Below, in pieces: positions 28,240-36,274 of a stretch of DNA of 64,000 nt. This stretch comes from Ruegeria lacuscaerulensis (GTDB lineage Bacteria > Pseudomonadota > Alphaproteobacteria > Rhodobacterales > Rhodobacteraceae). The position numbers and the translations under genes are program-made. The stretch lies in the NCBI RefSeq assembly GCF_013034685.1, contig NZ_WQGO01000003.1, forward strand, positions 186,001 to 250,000. Reading direction: 5' to 3'. Below the pieces are notes generated by a model. It did no database searches and was not told the DNA's origin. It was given only the letters and a program-made list of their open reading frames with translations. Every line of letters starts with the position of its first letter. Positions within the stretch are counted from its first letter, which is position 1.

Positions 28240-29289
28240 GTGACTGACGCACAAACACCAGCCATTGCCTGCCAGAATCTCTGGCAGGTCTTTGGCCCCG
28301 GTGCAGAAAAGGCCCTGACCGACGCGCTGTCTCGGTCAGGGAATGACGCCGACAAAGCCGCCACAGACTTGCGCGAACGCGGGTTCATCCCCGCCGTGCA
28401 GGATGCCAATTTCGAGGTCAAAGAGGGCGAGCTTTTCGTTATCATGGGCCTGTCGGGTTCGGGTAAATCGACGCTGATCCGCTGTATCTCGCAATTGCTG
28501 CCCGGCACGGGTGGAGAAATCCGCGTGGATGGCGAGAACGTTATTGGAGCCTCGAAAAAGGTACTGACGGACCTGCGCCGCAAAAAGCTGGGCATGGTGT
28601 TCCAGCATTTCGGCCTGTTCCCCCATATGACCGTCGCCGAAAACGTGGCCTATCCGCTGCGTGTTCAAGGCGTTGGTAAAAAGGAACGTCTGGCCCGCGC
28701 GCAAGAGGTGATCTCATTGGTCGGCCTTGAGGGGCGCGAAGACAGCTTCCCACGGCAGCTATCGGGCGGTCAGAGGCAACGTGTGGGCATCGCCCGCAGT
28801 CTTGCCGTGAACCCCGACATTTGGTTTTTGGATGAGCCGTTCTCGGCCCTCGATCCCCTGATCCGTCGTCAGTTGCAGGACGAATTCCTGCGCATACAGG
28901 CGACGTTGAAGAAATCCATCGTCTTTATCACTCACGATATCCAAGAGGCGCTGAAACTGGCCGACCGCATCGCGATCATGCGCGATGGCAAGATCGTGCA
29001 GATCGGCACGCCCACCGATATCGTGCTGCGCCCGGTTGATGACTATGTACGCGAATTCTCGAAAGACGTCGCCAAGGGCCAACACGCCAAGGTCGCCTCG
29101 GTCATGCGCGACGAGTCCGAGCGTGGCCCGGACGATCCCGGTCTGACAACCAGTATGACATTGGACGCTGCGCTGGCGCATTGCATGGAGCTGTACGAAC
29201 CGGTGCCAGTGCGGGATGAGGCGGGCAATATCGTCGGCACGGTTCACCCGTCCGATCTGGCTGCGGCGCTGCAGGTGGATGAGACATGA
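28240..29289 (+). CDS. proV: Glycine betaine/proline ABC transporter, ATP-binding protein
   Basis: A 349-aa ATPase starting with GTG. Walker A is GLSGSGKST (about residues 70-78), the signature LSGGQRQRVGIARSL and Walker B IWFLDEPFSALD. A C-terminal regulatory region (about 270-349) with one CBS-like segment fits osmosensing ProV/OpuAA proteins. An N-terminal extension (residues 1-50) carries the conserved AxxCxNLWQVFG motif. It starts 10 bp after the binding-protein gene and overlaps the permease gene by 4 nt. Confidence 0.92.
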   Translation: MTDAQTPAIACQNLWQVFGPGAEKALTDALSRSGNDADKAATDLRERGFIPAVQDANFEVKEGELFVIMGLSGSGKSTLIRCISQLLPGTGGEIRVDGENVIGASKKVLTDLRRKKLGMVFQHFGLFPHMTVAENVAYPLRVQGVGKKERLARAQEVISLVGLEGREDSFPRQLSGGQRQRVGIARSLAVNPDIWFLDEPFSALDPLIRRQLQDEFLRIQATLKKSIVFITHDIQEALKLADRIAIMRDGKIVQIGTPTDIVLRPVDDYVREFSKDVAKGQHAKVASVMRDESERGPDDPGLTTSMTLDAALAHCMELYEPVPVRDEAGNIVGTVHPSDLAAALQVDET

Positions 29290-31346
29290 CGGCGATCACG
29301 GACATCCCTGCACAGGCGCGCCTGACGATCGGAGCCAAGGCGGCACTGATTACTGTTGTCGTCGGCGCGCTGTGTCTGGCGCTTGAGGGTATTGCCCCGT
29401 GGCTGGTTAAATGGCCCACCGCATGGGAGTTGCCGGCGACGCAGTGGGTCGGAGCCTTCCTCGACTGGTTCCTGAACGGCATCAAACCGGCGATGCGGTT
29501 GTTTTCCGACCTGATGACCTATCCGATGGATGCGGCGAATTTTGTTCTGGCAAATACGCCATGGCCGATCCTGATTGGGCTTGTCACCGCGCTGGGCTGG
29601 TATCTGGGCGGGCTGCCCATGGCGGCGCTGGGGTTCTTCGGCCTCAGCTTCGTGCTGGCCTCGGGCTATTGGACTGAAAGCATGAACACTCTGGCGCTGG
29701 TGGCCGTTTCGGTCCCAGTGGCGCTGGTTGTGGGTGGAGGGATCGGCATTCTGGCCAATGAGATCCCCCGCGTGAAAAACTTTGTTCAAGCCGTGCTGGA
29801 CGTCATGCAGACCGTGCCGACCTTCGCTTATCTGACGCCTTTGCTGCTGCTCTTTGGTTTTGGCCCGGTGGTGGGTTTGATCGCGTCGGCCATCTACGCG
29901 GCACCGCCCATGGCGCGCAACGTGATGCTGGGCTTGGAACGGGTCGAGCCCGAGATCAAAGAGGCCGCCATCATGTCCGGTGGCACACGGTTCCAGCAGC
30001 TGTTTCAGGTGGAAATCCCGGCAGCGGCAACGCAGATCATGGTCGGTGTGAACCAATGCCTGATGGCGGCCTTGTCGATGGTGATCATCGCGGCCGTGAT
30101 TGGTGGCTTCAACGACATCGGGTGGGAGGTCCTGCTGACCATGCGCAAGGCGCAGTTCGGCGAATCCCTGATGGCCGGTCTTGTGATCGTGGTGTTTGCT
30201 GTCGTCATTGACCGGATGAGCGGAATGCTCGCCACCGAACGCAAACGCTATGACCAGCGAGTCGTCTGGGCGGTGCTGGGCTTTACTGTGCTGTTCACTG
30301 CGGCCTTCTGGCTGTGGCTGCCGAACCCCTCTGAACTCACCCTGCTGGACCCGCTAGCCGGGGCCATCGACAGTGGCTTGACCGCCTTCACTCAGGCCAA
30401 CGGCCCTTGGCTGGATGCGCTCAAGAACAACTCGCTGTTCTATGTGCTGCTGCCACTGCGGATTGGTCTCGACCAAGCGGTGCTGCCGTTCACATGGGGC
30501 TTTCAGTGGACACCGGGCATGAGCTACGGCCTGTTCGCTGCGGCTGCTGTCATCGCTGCGCTGATGGCGTGGCGTGGGCACCTGACCGGAGGGCTGGTTG
30601 TGCTGATCCTGATCGGCATGTTGGAAACCGGCATTGCGAACCTGCCATGGCCGTTTGTCCTAACCGGTGCCGCTGCCCTCAGCTATGTTGCAGGCGGCTG
30701 GCGACTGGCTGCGCTGTCAGTGGGGCTGCTTTGCACCATCCTTGTCTCGGGCCTGTGGGAGCGTGCCTTGTTGTCGCTCTACCTCAGCGGTGCGGCGGTG
30801 TTTTCCTGTGCCGTGGTCGGCGGGCTGATTGGTCTGGCCAGCGCGGTTTGGGAACCCGTTTGGAAAATCGTACGTCCGATCTGTGACATGCTGCAGACGA
30901 TCCCTCTGTTCGTGTTCCTGATCCCGGTGCTGATGGTGTTTCAGATCGGTGAGTTCTCTGCCTTTCTGGCGATCTGCGCTTATGCGATCGTGCCGATGAT
31001 CCGCTACACGCGGCACGGCTTGGTCAACACCCCAGCTGAGATGATGGAGGCCGCCATTTCCAGCGGCGCGACCGAGTGGCAGATCATGCGCGACGTCCGC
31101 GCGCCCTATGCCGCGCCGACCATCCTGCTGGGGCTTAACCAGACCATCCTGTATGCTTTTGCGATGCTGGTGATCGCGGCGCTGATCGGCACCACCGGTC
31201 TTGGCCAATCTATCTATCTGGCACTGGGTCAAGCAGATGTGGGGCTTGGCATCTCGGCAGGCGCGGCCATGGCCATACTTGCGCTAATTGCAGACCGTAT
31301 GGTGCAGGGCTTTGCCGAGGAACGCCGCAAGGCGCTGGGCCTGTAA
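29286..31346 (+). CDS. proW: Glycine betaine/proline ABC transporter, fused double permease
   Basis: A 686-aa inner-membrane protein containing two BPD_transp_1 (ProW-like) permease halves. The first covers about residues 20-320, with an EAA loop at EPEIKEAAIMSGGTRFQQLFQVEIP. The second covers about 370-680, with its EAA loop at TPAEMMEAAISSGATEWQIMRDVRAP. A single chain therefore replaces the usual ProW homodimer. ATG overlaps the proV stop by 4 nt (ATGA). Apart from the duplication nothing is unusual. Confidence 0.9.
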   Translation: MTAITDIPAQARLTIGAKAALITVVVGALCLALEGIAPWLVKWPTAWELPATQWVGAFLDWFLNGIKPAMRLFSDLMTYPMDAANFVLANTPWPILIGLVTALGWYLGGLPMAALGFFGLSFVLASGYWTESMNTLALVAVSVPVALVVGGGIGILANEIPRVKNFVQAVLDVMQTVPTFAYLTPLLLLFGFGPVVGLIASAIYAAPPMARNVMLGLERVEPEIKEAAIMSGGTRFQQLFQVEIPAAATQIMVGVNQCLMAALSMVIIAAVIGGFNDIGWEVLLTMRKAQFGESLMAGLVIVVFAVVIDRMSGMLATERKRYDQRVVWAVLGFTVLFTAAFWLWLPNPSELTLLDPLAGAIDSGLTAFTQANGPWLDALKNNSLFYVLLPLRIGLDQAVLPFTWGFQWTPGMSYGLFAAAAVIAALMAWRGHLTGGLVVLILIGMLETGIANLPWPFVLTGAAALSYVAGGWRLAALSVGLLCTILVSGLWERALLSLYLSGAAVFSCAVVGGLIGLASAVWEPVWKIVRPICDMLQTIPLFVFLIPVLMVFQIGEFSAFLAICAYAIVPMIRYTRHGLVNTPAEMMEAAISSGATEWQIMRDVRAPYAAPTILLGLNQTILYAFAMLVIAALIGTTGLGQSIYLALGQADVGLGISAGAAMAILALIADRMVQGFAEERRKALGL

Positions 31347-31350
31347 CAAA

Positions 31351-31383
31351 GGGCAGGCGGCGGCGCGACCGCCCCGCCTGCCA
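31351..31383 (+). other. GC-rich hairpin after the betaine transporter operon
   Basis: GGCAGGC (31352-31358) pairs with GCCTGCC (31376-31382), extended by a CGG/CCG inner stem, 5 bp after the permease stop. There is no T-run, so it is a probable transcript end or stability element and not a classical terminator. Confidence 0.45.
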
Positions 31384-31451
31384 CTTGATTTCGGACAAAG
31401 ACGGCCCCATCCAACGGGGCTAAACCGGACGCAACAGGTTCGGAGCATCTT

Positions 31452-32117
31452 ATGACCGGTTGGGTTCTTTTCCTTGCAGCGCTGATCACCTTTCTGCTGA
31501 CACATGCCATCCCGGCGCGTCCCGCCGTACGCGGGCATTTGATCACGGCGCTGGGGCGCAAGGGGTACTTCGCGGCTTATTCCGTGCTGTCACTTCTGGT
31601 TTTGGGCTGGTTGATTATCGCTGCCGCCCGGGCGCCGTATGTCGAGGTAATCCCGCCTTGGGCGCTTTTCCGCTGGGTGCCTTTGCTGGTCATGCCGGTG
31701 GTTTGCTGGCTGGCCGTCTCCGGGATGGCGATCCAGAACCCGTTCTCGTTCGGCGGGCTGGGTCAGCGCGCGTTTGATCCGGAAAACCCGGGCATCCTGA
31801 GCAGCACGCGCCATCCGGTGCTGGCGGCGCTGATGCTTTGGGCGCTGGCGCATCTGCTGGCCAATGGCAGCCTGTCGCATGTGATCCTGTTCGGACTGTT
31901 TGGGGGTTTTGCCTCGATGGGTATGGCTCTGATCGACCGGCGCAAATCCCGGGAGATGGGCATCGAATGGGTCCGTCTGTCCCGTAACACCGCGCGCTTT
32001 TCCCTGCGCGCCCCGCATCCCTGGCCGCCCCTTTGGGTCTGGCTGGCCTCACTTGCTGCTTTTGCGGTTCTGCTTCACCTGCACGCAGCTGTGATCGGGC
32101 TTTCTCCGCTGCCGTAG
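31452..32117 (+). CDS. NnrU family membrane protein
   Basis: A 221-aa protein with about six transmembrane helices, starting MTGWVLFLAALITFLLTHAIPARP. The conserved NnrU block TRHPVLAALMLWALAHLLANG lies near residues 119-139, and RRKSREMG follows. NnrU-type proteins were first linked to nitrate/nitric oxide reduction gene clusters and are related to isoprenylcysteine methyltransferase-like membrane proteins; the biochemical role is unknown. No denitrification gene is next to it here. Confidence 0.85.
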   Translation: MTGWVLFLAALITFLLTHAIPARPAVRGHLITALGRKGYFAAYSVLSLLVLGWLIIAAARAPYVEVIPPWALFRWVPLLVMPVVCWLAVSGMAIQNPFSFGGLGQRAFDPENPGILSSTRHPVLAALMLWALAHLLANGSLSHVILFGLFGGFASMGMALIDRRKSREMGIEWVRLSRNTARFSLRAPHPWPPLWVWLASLAAFAVLLHLHAAVIGLSPLP

Positions 32118-32188
32118 CGCAGAAGAGTGGCCGGACCGCATCTTGCGTGCTATCTGGAATGTCACAGTTTTACGACGAGGGTCCCTGA

Positions 32189-32710
32189 ATGTACCTGGCC
32201 TATGTAACTACCACCGATCGCGGCGCGACCGACCGCCTGTTAAGCGCGGCCGCAGAACAGCTCTTGAAATCCGGTGCACGACTGTCGGGTGTGGTGCAAA
32301 CCAACACCGAATGCGCCGACAATACCAAGTGCGATATGGACGTGCGTGTCCTGCCCGAAGGTGAGACTATCCGCATCTCGCAATCGCTGGGAACGCAGTC
32401 GCGCGGCTGCCGTCTGGACCCTGCCGCGCTGGAGCAAGCCGTGGGCTATGTCACGGCCTCGCTGGAGGATGCGCCGCAGTTGCTGATCGTCAACAAATTC
32501 GGGAAGCACGAAGCCGACGGGCGCGGCTTTCGTCCCGTCATCGCCGAGGCACTGGCACAGGACATCCCGGTTCTGGTCGGCGTGAATGGCCTGAACAAAG
32601 AGAAATTTCAGGACTTTACCGGCGGCGCCGCGGAAGAAATTGCACCAGATCTGGATGCGATCATCGACTGGTTCAACCGTGTTTCCGCTCAGCGGGCTGA
32701 TGCTGCCTAA
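32189..32710 (+). CDS. DUF2478 family protein
   Basis: A 173-aa cytosolic protein matching the DUF2478 pattern: MYLAYVTTTDRGATDRLL at the start, SGVVQTNTECADN, SRGCRLDPAALEQA and LLIVNKFGKHEADGRGF. The nucleotide-like fold resembles P-loop NTPases but the N-terminal loop lacks a canonical Walker A. Relatives often sit near molybdate transport genes, which are not seen here. Its function is unknown. It ends just before a clear intrinsic terminator. Confidence 0.8.
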   Translation: MYLAYVTTTDRGATDRLLSAAAEQLLKSGARLSGVVQTNTECADNTKCDMDVRVLPEGETIRISQSLGTQSRGCRLDPAALEQAVGYVTASLEDAPQLLIVNKFGKHEADGRGFRPVIAEALAQDIPVLVGVNGLNKEKFQDFTGGAAEEIAPDLDAIIDWFNRVSAQRADAA

Positions 32711-32736
32711 GCCAAGTCCTTTGCAGGTAAGTCGAC

Positions 32737-32768
32737 AAAACGCCTTTGGTCCGCCAAGGGCGTTTTTT
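32737..32768 (+). terminator. Intrinsic terminator after DUF2478 gene
   Basis: Stem AAAACGCCTTTGG (32737-32749) pairs with CCAAGGGCGTTTT (32754-32766) with one G-T pair and a 4-nt loop, followed by more T (TTTTTT in all). Confidence 0.85.
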
Positions 32769-32847
32769 GCAAAAAGGCGATCGAGAAAGCCAGAAAACGC
32801 GACGCACCGAATGCAGCATGTTGCGCTTTGTCACCATCTGAGGAAGA

Positions 32848-32931
32848 TGGTGGGCGACCCTGGAATCGAACCAGGCGTGCGTCTCCGCGAGGGAGTTACA
32901 GTCCCCTGCCACACCTTGCGGCCTGTCGCCC
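32848..32931 (-). tRNA. tRNA-Tyr (anticodon GTA)
   Basis: The minus strand gives a 7-bp acceptor stem GGGCGAC/GTCGCCC, discriminator A and an encoded CCA (32848-32850). The anticodon loop CTGTAAC has GTA. A long variable arm, as expected for the class II tyrosine tRNA, and the T-arm CCTGG-TTCGATT-CCAGG are present. The total is 84 nt. Confidence 0.93.
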
Positions 32932-32962
32932 ACTGTCAGGCGTTGCACCTGACGTGGAGGCG

Positions 32963-32991
32963 TGATTACTAGCGCCTTAAACGAGCGTCAA
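32963..32991 (-). promoter_or_regulatory. Sigma-70 type promoter of tRNA-Tyr
   Basis: The minus strand has TTGACG (32986-32991), a 17-bp spacer and TAATCA (32963-32968). Initiation would fall near 32956, about 25 nt before the tRNA 5' end. Both boxes are close to consensus and the spacing is ideal. Confidence 0.6.
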
Positions 32992-33047
32992 CAGGAAAAT
33001 ACCGCTTTGGCGCAGGAAACCGAATTCCCGGCCCGGAGGCCCAAGAA

Positions 33048-33821
33048 ATGAAGAAACCCAAGTGGGTCGTTGAAAAGGAACAGGCGCGCAAGGCGGCGGC
33101 TTCTGAAACCGTGTGGCTGTTCGGCCTGCACGCTGTGCGCGATGCCCTGATGAACCCGAAACGACAGAAGCTGCGCCTGATCGTAACCCGTAATGCCCGT
33201 GACAAGTTGAGCGAAGCCATTGAATTTGCAGGGGTCGAGGCCGAAATGGTCGATCCGCGAAAATTTACGGCTCCAATCGATCCCGGCTCGGTGCATCAGG
33301 GCGCGGCGCTTGAGGTCAAGCCGCTGGACTGGGGCGGATTGGCCGAGAACTGTATCGGGCGTGAGCACCCGCGTGTCATCCTGCTGGACCGTGTGACCGA
33401 CCCGCATAACGTGGGGGCGATTCTGCGCTCGGCTGAGGTTTTGGGGGCAAGCGCGGTGATTGGCACCCGCCATCATTCGGCCCCGGAAACCGGCGCTTTG
33501 GCCAAAACGGCCAGTGGCGCGCTGGAGCGGCAACCTTATCTGCGCATGCGCAACTTGGCCGATACCATTGTCGAGCTGCAGAATATGGGTTTTCTGGTTC
33601 TGGGCCTGGATGGAGAGGCCGAGCAGACGATTGAGGCGACACTGGATGGCCGGTTCGACCAGCCGGTCGCATTGGTGCTGGGCGCCGAGGGGCCGGGATT
33701 GCGGCAAAAGACCAAGGAAACCGTGGATCATCTGGTGAAAATCGACGCGGCGGGCGGTTTTGGGTCTCTGAACGTCTCAAATGCGGCGGCGATTGCCCTA
33801 TATGCATCGAGACACAGATAG
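33048..33821 (+). CDS. rlmB: 23S rRNA 2'-O-ribose methyltransferase, TrmH/RlmB family
   Basis: A 257-aa SPOUT methyltransferase predicted to methylate the 2'-OH of G2251 (E. coli numbering) in 23S rRNA. An N-terminal substrate-binding domain (about 20-95, TVWLFGLHAVRDALMNPKRQKLRL) precedes the knotted catalytic domain. Motif 1 is DRVTDPHNVGAILRSAEV, motif 2 VLGAEGPGL and motif 3 LNVSNAAAIALY. The N-terminus is basic (KKPKWVVEKEQARKAA). The start follows GGAGGCCCAAGAA. Confidence 0.92.
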   Translation: MKKPKWVVEKEQARKAAASETVWLFGLHAVRDALMNPKRQKLRLIVTRNARDKLSEAIEFAGVEAEMVDPRKFTAPIDPGSVHQGAALEVKPLDWGGLAENCIGREHPRVILLDRVTDPHNVGAILRSAEVLGASAVIGTRHHSAPETGALAKTASGALERQPYLRMRNLADTIVELQNMGFLVLGLDGEAEQTIEATLDGRFDQPVALVLGAEGPGLRQKTKETVDHLVKIDAAGGFGSLNVSNAAAIALYASRHR

Positions 33822-33834
33822 ACAGGAGCGCGCC

Positions 33835-34101
33835 ATTTCCATCCCTTCGAAAATTGCCACTTGCTGCTATTGCGGCACCCGAGCCGCATTGGTGCTGAAA
33901 GGCAAGCAGCGCCATGAGCTTAGTTGCTCAAGCTGCGGCGCCCCCTTGCACGACCTGAAAATGGTGCCCAAGCGTAAACTGTCCGAGCCCAAACCGGATC
34001 GCAGATACGAAAAGCCACGGAAAGCCAAAAAGAAGAAAAAGGGCGTATTCTCGCGCGTGTTCGATGAGGCGTGGGATGTGATAGAGGATATTTTCGACTA
34101 A
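33835..34101 (+). CDS. Small zinc-ribbon protein, probable ATT start
   Basis: An 88-aa basic protein with two CxxC pairs (CCYCG and CSSCG, about 18 residues apart) that would bind one zinc. A lysine-rich stretch (RKAKKKKKG) and an acidic tail (WDVIEDIFD) follow. The function is unknown. The only in-frame ATG codons (33802 and upstream) lie inside rlmB without a ribosome site, whereas AGGAG at 33824-33828 is perfectly spaced for an ATT codon at 33835 just before the conserved part. I therefore propose the ATT start, but this is not certain. Confidence 0.6.
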   Translation: MSIPSKIATCCYCGTRAALVLKGKQRHELSCSSCGAPLHDLKMVPKRKLSEPKPDRRYEKPRKAKKKKKGVFSRVFDEAWDVIEDIFD

Positions 34102-34202
34102 CTCAGTTTATTCGGGCACGACCGTTCACATCCGCGTTAATTGGGGTTTCAGATGCGTTAAAGAATTGCATCTTGATACCCTGACTTTCTAATGAACGCG
34201 CT

Positions 34203-34658
34203 ATGATGATGAACCGACGTTTTCTCTTTGGTGCAATTTGTGCCGCTATGATTGCTCCTGCCGCGTTTGCGCAGGAATTGCCCGTGTTCTACAAAACAGA
34301 CGGTGCAGCTATGGCCGGTTATGATGTGGTGTCCTATTTCGGGGATGGTGCACCTGTTCGCGGTCTGCCAGAGTATTCGGTCGTGTGGAAAGGGGCTGAA
34401 TGGCATTTTGCAACAGCCGAAAACCAAGCCGCTTTTGAGATGAACCCACGGGCCTACGCCCCGCAATTCGGCGGCTATTGCGCCTATGCGATGGCACAGG
34501 GTGAGCTGGTCAGTACAGACCCAGCGCTGTGGCGTGTGATTGACGGGCGGCTCTATTTGACTCACTCGCGCGAGATTGAGCGTATGTGGATACAGGATAC
34601 TGCCGGTTACATCGAAATGGCCGAGGCGCATTGGCCCGTTGTCCTTTACGAAAACTAG
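34203..34658 (+). CDS. YHS-domain exported protein
   Basis: A 151-aa precursor with signal peptide (MMMNRRFLFGAICAAMIAPAAFA) and a single YHS-like domain: AMAGYDVVSYFGDGAPVRG, ...YSVVWKGAEWHFATAENQAAFEMNPRAYAPQFGGYCAYAMAQG. YHS domains are often metal-related (copper, mercury) or attached to ATPases. The Tyr/Cys-rich GGYCAYA and adjacent His/Trp are typical. It probably acts in the periplasm; the role is unknown. Three consecutive ATG codons make the exact start ambiguous by one or two residues. Confidence 0.8.
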   Translation: MMMNRRFLFGAICAAMIAPAAFAQELPVFYKTDGAAMAGYDVVSYFGDGAPVRGLPEYSVVWKGAEWHFATAENQAAFEMNPRAYAPQFGGYCAYAMAQGELVSTDPALWRVIDGRLYLTHSREIERMWIQDTAGYIEMAEAHWPVVLYEN

Positions 34659-34734
34659 GCGAAGTTCCGCTTTTCGTGATCTGTCATCACAAAAATGCGC
34701 ACCCCCTCTTTTTTTTAGCCAAGACATGCTTAAA

Positions 34735-34828
34735 TGTCACAGTGACCGCGGAACGGAACTGCCGCGGGTCATTTCACTGTCCCTCGTTCCAACACCTTGC
34801 GCCCAGGTCTTTACCTGGGCGCTTTTTT
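34735..34828 (+). ncRNA. Candidate structured small RNA or long 3' UTR
   Basis: Between the YHS gene and the CoA-binding protein gene lies a two-hairpin arrangement. ACAGTGA (34739-34745) pairs with TCACTGT (34774-34780) around an inner CCGCGG/CCGCGG stem; a short unpaired stretch (CCTCGTTCCAACACC) follows; then comes a perfect terminator. It could be an independent small RNA of about 95 nt or an RNA cut from the 3' UTR of the YHS gene. No clear promoter was found. I tested it by eye against 4.5S and 6S RNA and saw no match. Confidence 0.45.
34799..34828 (+). terminator. Intrinsic terminator
   Basis: A perfect 10-bp stem GCGCCCAGGT / ACCTGGGCGC with the loop CTTT is followed by TTTTTT. It is on the plus strand, 30 bp before the next gene. 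Confidence 0.9.
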
Positions 34829-34857
34829 CTTTGGTCCTTGGCGCATAAGGTGGCCGC

Positions 34858-35328
34858 ATGACCGACTATACCGATGCTTTCCTGACTGACATCCTGAAAC
34901 GTACCAAGACAGTGGCCGTTGTTGGTGTGTCGATGAATCCTGTGCGCCCCAGCTACTACGTGGCGCGCTACCTGTCGTTGAAAGGCTACATGGTCATTCC
35001 GGTCAATCCCGGACATGCGGGCAAAGTCTTGTTCGGCAATACGGTGCGGGCGTCCCTGTCTGAAATCGACGAACCGGTCGATATGGTCGATATCTTTCGC
35101 CGGTCCGAGGCGGTTCCCCCGATCGTCGACGCGGCGTTGGACGCCTTCCCGAACCTGCGCACGATCTGGATGCAGATCGGCGTAGAACATCCCGAAGCGG
35201 CCGCCAAGGCGCAGGCGCGCGGGGTTGATGTTGTGATGAACCGTTGCCCCAAGATCGAATACCAACGCCTGTTCGGAGAGCTGCGTATGGGTGGGTTTGC
35301 CACCGGAGTGATCTCATCCAAGCTTTGA
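34858..35328 (+). CDS. CoA-binding domain protein (YccU-like)
   Basis: A 156-aa protein consisting of one succinyl-CoA-synthetase-like CoA-binding Rossmann domain. KTVAVVGVSMNPVRPSYYVARYLSLKGYMVIPVNPGHAG covers the nucleotide loop, followed by DMVDIFRRSEAVPPIVDAAL and WMQIGVEHPEAAAKAQARGVDVVMNRCPKIEY. The catalytic His region of the synthetase is missing, so it binds CoA or a related nucleotide without an assigned reaction. It is convergent with the following lipoprotein gene, 1 bp apart. Confidence 0.85.
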   Translation: MTDYTDAFLTDILKRTKTVAVVGVSMNPVRPSYYVARYLSLKGYMVIPVNPGHAGKVLFGNTVRASLSEIDEPVDMVDIFRRSEAVPPIVDAALDAFPNLRTIWMQIGVEHPEAAAKAQARGVDVVMNRCPKIEYQRLFGELRMGGFATGVISSKL

Positions 35329-35329
35329 A

Positions 35330-35896
35330 CTATTCTCCTGCGTAGGGCAGCAGCGCGCCGTATTCTTCGGCACGTCGTTTTTCCAGAACGGTCTCGCGCG
35401 GGACCCAGTCATATCGGGTGTCCTCGGGCAGGGGGGACCAGAACAGGACGCCACCATACCGCCAGGGGTCCAGAATCACGCCGTCATACATCGTCTCGCC
35501 CTTGCGGCTGATAATCGACGTGCTGTGGTCGATCCGGAACGGGTTGTCGGCATTCGCAATGGCGCGGTGTATCTCAAGTGTTTGGAACTGTTCCTGATCC
35601 AGACGGCGTTCAATGTCTTCGGCCCAGTGCCAGCACAGCCCGCGTGGCTTCAGGCCCTTGTTGACCTTGGCATTGTGGATCAACGGAGGATCGGTGATTT
35701 CATATTCCTGCGCCAACTGCGCGGTGTAGGCATAGGCGATCTGCGCCGCACGGTTGGCCTCGTCAGGGTCCACACCGGGGCCGAGCCCGCGTATTTCCGC
35801 GGCCAGGCGTTGGACATCATCGGCCGATGGAGGCGGAGCCGACGCGCAAGCGCCCAGTACCGCAAGGGTCAGAACGCACAGCAAGGATCTGATCAT
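35330..35896 (-). CDS. Lipoprotein of unknown function
   Basis: A 188-aa precursor from ATG 35896 with lipobox LGAC (MIRSLLCVLTLAVLGAC), Cys17 being the lipidated residue. The longer frame adds 12 residues and cannot be excluded. The mature part has a conserved-looking core KGLKPRGLCWHWAEDIERRL...HRAIANADNPFRIDHSTSII...LDPWRYGG. This is reminiscent of a papain-like Cys-His-Asp arrangement (C in GLCWHW, H in IDHST, D in LDPW), but that is only inference. It lies downstream of hisE on the same strand. Confidence 0.7.
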   Translation of the reverse strand: MIRSLLCVLTLAVLGACASAPPPSADDVQRLAAEIRGLGPGVDPDEANRAAQIAYAYTAQLAQEYEITDPPLIHNAKVNKGLKPRGLCWHWAEDIERRLDQEQFQTLEIHRAIANADNPFRIDHSTSIISRKGETMYDGVILDPWRYGGVLFWSPLPEDTRYDWVPRETVLEKRRAEEYGALLPYAGE

Positions 35897-35956
35897 CGGT
35901 GGGCGCGTCAATCTACGGGTCATACCGGCCATCTTAAAGCCGCAACGGGGCAGGCG

Positions 35957-36274
35957 TCACCCCTTCGGGCGCGCAGCTTTTTCTGCGATGCCACTGATGC
36001 CCTGACGGCGAGCCAGTTCAGCCAGCACATCGTCCAGCGCCACGTCGCGGGCCGCCAGCATGACAAGCAAGTGATACAGCACGTCCGCTGCCTCTGACGT
36101 CAACTTTTCCACGTCGCCTTTGGTGGCTTCGATGATCGCCTCGATGGCCTCTTCTCCGAACTTCTCGGCGCATTTCTCGGGGCCCTTCGTCAACAGCTTG
36201 GCGGTCCAGCTGCTGTCAGGGTCAGCGTCTTTGCGGGCCTCAATCGTGGCGGCCAGATCGTGCAGGATGCTCAT
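35957..36274 (-). CDS. hisE: Phosphoribosyl-ATP pyrophosphatase
   Basis: A 105-aa enzyme for the second step of histidine synthesis, hydrolysing phosphoribosyl-ATP to phosphoribosyl-AMP and pyrophosphate. The all-alpha MazG-like metal site is visible as [14 protein letters not shown] and [14 protein letters not shown]. It is the stand-alone form, not fused to HisI. It overlaps hisF by 4 nt (ATGA), the last his gene of this block. Confidence 0.95.
   Translation of the reverse strand: MSILHDLAATIEARKDADPDSSWTAKLLTKGPEKCAEKFGEEAIEAIIEATKGDVEKLTSEAADVLYHLLVMLAARDVALDDVLAELARRQGISGIAEKAARPKG

Noticed and set aside
34709-34716. T8 run after the YHS gene as a terminator
   Set aside because: No GC-rich hairpin stands directly before it; the nearest stem (GTGAT/ATCAC) is weak and too far upstream.
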